In this document: in pieces, positions 63,599 through 64,000 of the stretch
Position numbering within the stretch: the first letter of the stretch is position 1
Layout of the letters: each line of letters starts with the position of its first letter
Position numbers and translations under genes: made by a program
Source: Bifidobacterium platyrrhinorum
Lineage (GTDB): Bacteria; Actinomycetota; Actinomycetes; Actinomycetales; Bifidobacteriaceae
Length of the DNA: 64,000 nucleotides
Reading direction: 5' to 3'
NCBI RefSeq assembly: GCF_010667645.1
Contig: NZ_WHZV01000004.1
Coordinates: 62,001 to 126,000, forward strand
Notes under the pieces: model-generated
What the model saw: the letters and a program-made list of their open reading frames with translations, nothing else
Database searches by the model: none
Told to the model about the DNA's origin: nothing

Positions 63599-64000
63599 AT
63601 GCGAGGAGAGGCATCTCGTATTGCAGACCGCGAGTCGCGTGATTCGCTGGCCCCGAAGCTTCGCGACACCCGTGAGGACGCGTGGCGGATCGGCAACGAA
63701 CTGTTCACGATCACCCGTGTGCTGGATGACAACATCGCGCTGGACCGCGCGCTGACCGACCCGTCCCGCCCGGTCGCCGACAAGGTGGCCGTCGTCAAGG
63801 AGCTCGTCGGCGACCGCGTGCACCCGATGACCATGGAGATCATGGCCGATCTGGTCTCGCGCCGTTGGAGCCTCGCGCGCCACATCGCCAACGCGGTGGA
63901 GGATTTCGGCGTGGACGCGATGATGTACTACGCGGACGCCACCGGCGCCACGCTGCGGGTGTCCATCGAGCTGTCGCAGCTGAACTCCGCCCTGCTGAAC
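63599..64000 (+). CDS. atpH: F-type ATP synthase subunit delta, 5' part
   Basis: The first 134 codons of the delta subunit, cut by the window end. MRGEASRIADRESRDSLAPK is an actinobacterial start; ELFTITRVLDDNIALDRAL and VGDRVHPMTMEIMADLVSRR match the helical delta/OSCP domain. AAAGGGAGGTGACC lies before ATG 63599. The frame remains open at the right border. Confidence 0.93.
   Translation, partial: MRGEASRIADRESRDSLAPKLRDTREDAWRIGNELFTITRVLDDNIALDRALTDPSRPVADKVAVVKELVGDRVHPMTMEIMADLVSRRWSLARHIANAVEDFGVDAMMYYADATGATLRVSIELSQLNSALLN

Overview
The window is about 64 kb of GC-rich (roughly two-thirds G+C by eye), gene-dense actinobacterial chromosome. The gene content points to Bifidobacterium or a close relative: a GlnR-type regulator, DUF2469, DUF3152, a large Rho with an Arg-rich insert, GlgE, GatCAB, CsoR-controlled CopA, and F-type ATPase genes. 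There is no prophage, plasmid or IS transposase. The species is not determined. Most of the window is core metabolism and information processing; the unusual material sits in the intergenic stretches.

Layout: 1-3146 end of an FtsX-like permease, an amino-acid permease, an aldo/keto reductase. 3456-8414 a tiny Cys/His protein, a MarR regulator and a heterodimeric ABC exporter, linked by recurring palindromic boxes. 8641-10883 prs and a MalY-type aminotransferase (minus). 11250-13096 rpsF-ssb-rpsR-rplI, then a gene-free kilobase of palindromic repeats. 14266-16838 tRNA-Lys, a 160-bp inverted-repeat element, a GlpF-like channel and a DUF3152 protein. 17094-20549 copper efflux (copA, internal YHS start, CsoR operator, csoR). 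20690-24076 rmuC, a PRTase-like protein and a SpoU methyltransferase. 24251-27626 gatCAB. 27897-33715 a GNAT protein, DUF2469, a UGM-like flavoprotein and rho. 34144-35409 an orphan LivJ-like lipoprotein, then 600 bp of repeats. 36013-42637 a minus-strand D-glutamate/5-oxoproline operon. 42876-46440 a class IV aminotransferase, chorismate mutase and an unknown secreted protein. 46551-52635 valS, an oligopeptide-type binding protein, nth and glnR (minus). 53211-57842 a membrane protein, mntP, ppa and glgE. 58193-60097 an LPXTG surface protein, then initiator tRNA and metA. 61901-64000 atpBEFH, cut by the window end.

The main results are four. First, at least three families of intergenic palindromic elements (13433-13846 plus 54079-54250; 35708-35993; 8409-8607) build arrays whose stems are conserved and whose loops recur in both orientations. 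Second, one operon (36013-42637) joins both domain types of the eukaryotic D-glutamate cyclase (DUF1445, DUF4392) to PxpA, a fused PxpB-PxpC, and a biotin carboxylase-BCCP protein; this suggests a biotin-linked D-Glu to 5-oxoproline to Glu route. Third, CopA carries a cupredoxin domain, a YHS tail with its own start site and two 21-bp minisatellites in its actuator domain, but lacks nearly the whole nucleotide-binding domain. Fourth, many genes have a TANNNT box 6-8 nt before the start codon and no Shine-Dalgarno sequence, so leaderless transcription looks common. All functional statements come from reading the sequence; no database search was run.
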